From: Ephydatia muelleri
Lineage: Eukaryota; Porifera; Demospongiae; Spongillida; Spongillidae
Direction of reading: 5' to 3'
Assembly (NCBI GenBank): GCA_013339895.1
Contig: JABACO010000007.1
Location: 3,426,701 to 3,490,700, forward strand
DNA length: 64,000 nt
Positions within the stretch are counted from its first letter, which is position 1. Each line of letters opens with the position of its first letter. A program made the translations under genes and the position numbers. Positions 63,490 to 64,000 of this stretch are shown here, piece by piece. The notes beneath the pieces were generated by a model. That model was not told the origin of the DNA. It saw only the letters and a program-made list of their open reading frames with translations, and did not search any database.

Positions 63490-64000
63490 GCAGTGGCGGT
63501 TATCAGTGCAGTACTAGAACAACAGGCAACATGTTGTGAGGAACTGGCTGAAACAATGTTATGCGGAACAGGCAACGTGTTACATGCAGAACGGACTGAA
63601 ACAATGGGCAACATGTTATGAGCGGAACTGAAACAACGGGCAACATGTTATGCAGAACTGAAAACAACGGGCAACTAGTTATGCGGAACTGAAAAAAAAC
63701 AGGCAACGTGTTACATGCAGAACGGACTGAAACAACGGGCAACATGTTATGAGCGGAACTGAAACAACGGGCAACATGTTATGCAGAACTGAAAACAACG
63801 GGCAACTAGTTATGCGGAACTGAAAAAAACAGGCAACGTGTTACATGCAGAACGGACTGAAACAACAGGCAACATGTTATGAGCGGAACTGAAACAACGG
63901 GCAACATGTTATGCGGAACTGAAACAACGGGCAACATGTTATGCGGAACTGAAAAAAACAGGCAACGTGTTACATGCAGAACGGACTGAAAACAACGGGC
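63490..64000 (+). repeat. Minisatellite with higher-order period of about 130 bp
   Basis: The basic unit is about 30-33 bp (GGCAACATGTTATGCGGAAC plus CTGAAACAAC-type linker). Four variant units form a higher-order repeat; the variant GGCAACGTGTTACATGCAGA recurs at 63571, 63702, 63832 and 63961. The array runs past the window end. Confidence 0.92.

Overview
This window is repeat-dense eukaryotic DNA, most likely from a marine invertebrate animal. A demosponge is plausible but not proven. The grounds are spliced genes with GT-AG introns, many classes of eukaryotic transposon, long micro- and minisatellites, no operons, and a small tandem family of divergent seven-transmembrane receptors. No RNA gene or CRISPR array was recognised. 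The host-type backbone is a receptor cluster. A roughly 3 kb unit (leader, single-exon 7TM gene, 3' flank with a GA-rich tract) occurs at 3-2993 (intact gene), 8131-10352 (one-base frameshift), 24992-26752 (start codon lost, two frameshifts) and 39545-40933 (intact gene).

The units have been separated and broken by nested mobile elements. In order: a 5.1 kb element with 9-bp target duplications, inverted satellite-like arrays and Ulp1 peptidase remnants (2994-8130); a Tigger/pogo element (10353-14816) that itself holds a composite insertion; a scrambled Ty3/gypsy pol fragment (about 14830-17820); a small hAT element (20514-20930); and a ten-exon gene (20982-25011) for a 959-residue protein with gypsy-type integrase, GPY/F, Ulp1 peptidase and PHD finger domains and no gag or reverse transcriptase. 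That architecture is of the Ginger DNA-transposon type. Its last codons run straight into receptor 3.

From 26754 to 29947 lies a decayed second integrase-Ulp1 family (here called Ginger-B), split by a hAT deletion derivative and ending in a perfect 80-bp palindrome. Then come a piggyBac-like element with TTAA ends (31859-33197), a segmentally duplicated stretch with a mariner-type MITE and a Tc1-like helix-turn-helix fragment (33486-37760), and a non-LTR retrotransposon 3' fragment (38198-39075). After receptor 4 come a Ty3/gypsy element with two LTRs but no integrase core (42701-47003), a second Ginger-B copy, hAT and Tigger fragments, a frameshifted HIRAN-domain ORF (50934-51370) and a third gypsy fragment (52885-54545).

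The last 9.4 kb is a large inverted-repeat structure. Arms at 54614-55345 and 59041-62372 enclose an inverted duplication of exons from an unrecognised gene, a GT microsatellite and a 22-bp minisatellite. The right arm is split by another hAT element (59396-62028). The window ends in a minisatellite with a 130-bp higher-order period.

Four insertions can be checked against an empty site elsewhere in the same window: the 9-bp-TSD element, the Tigger, the hAT at 28964 and the hAT at 59396. This gives unusually clear boundaries from sequence alone. All protein-family names are from motif recognition by eye; no database search was run.
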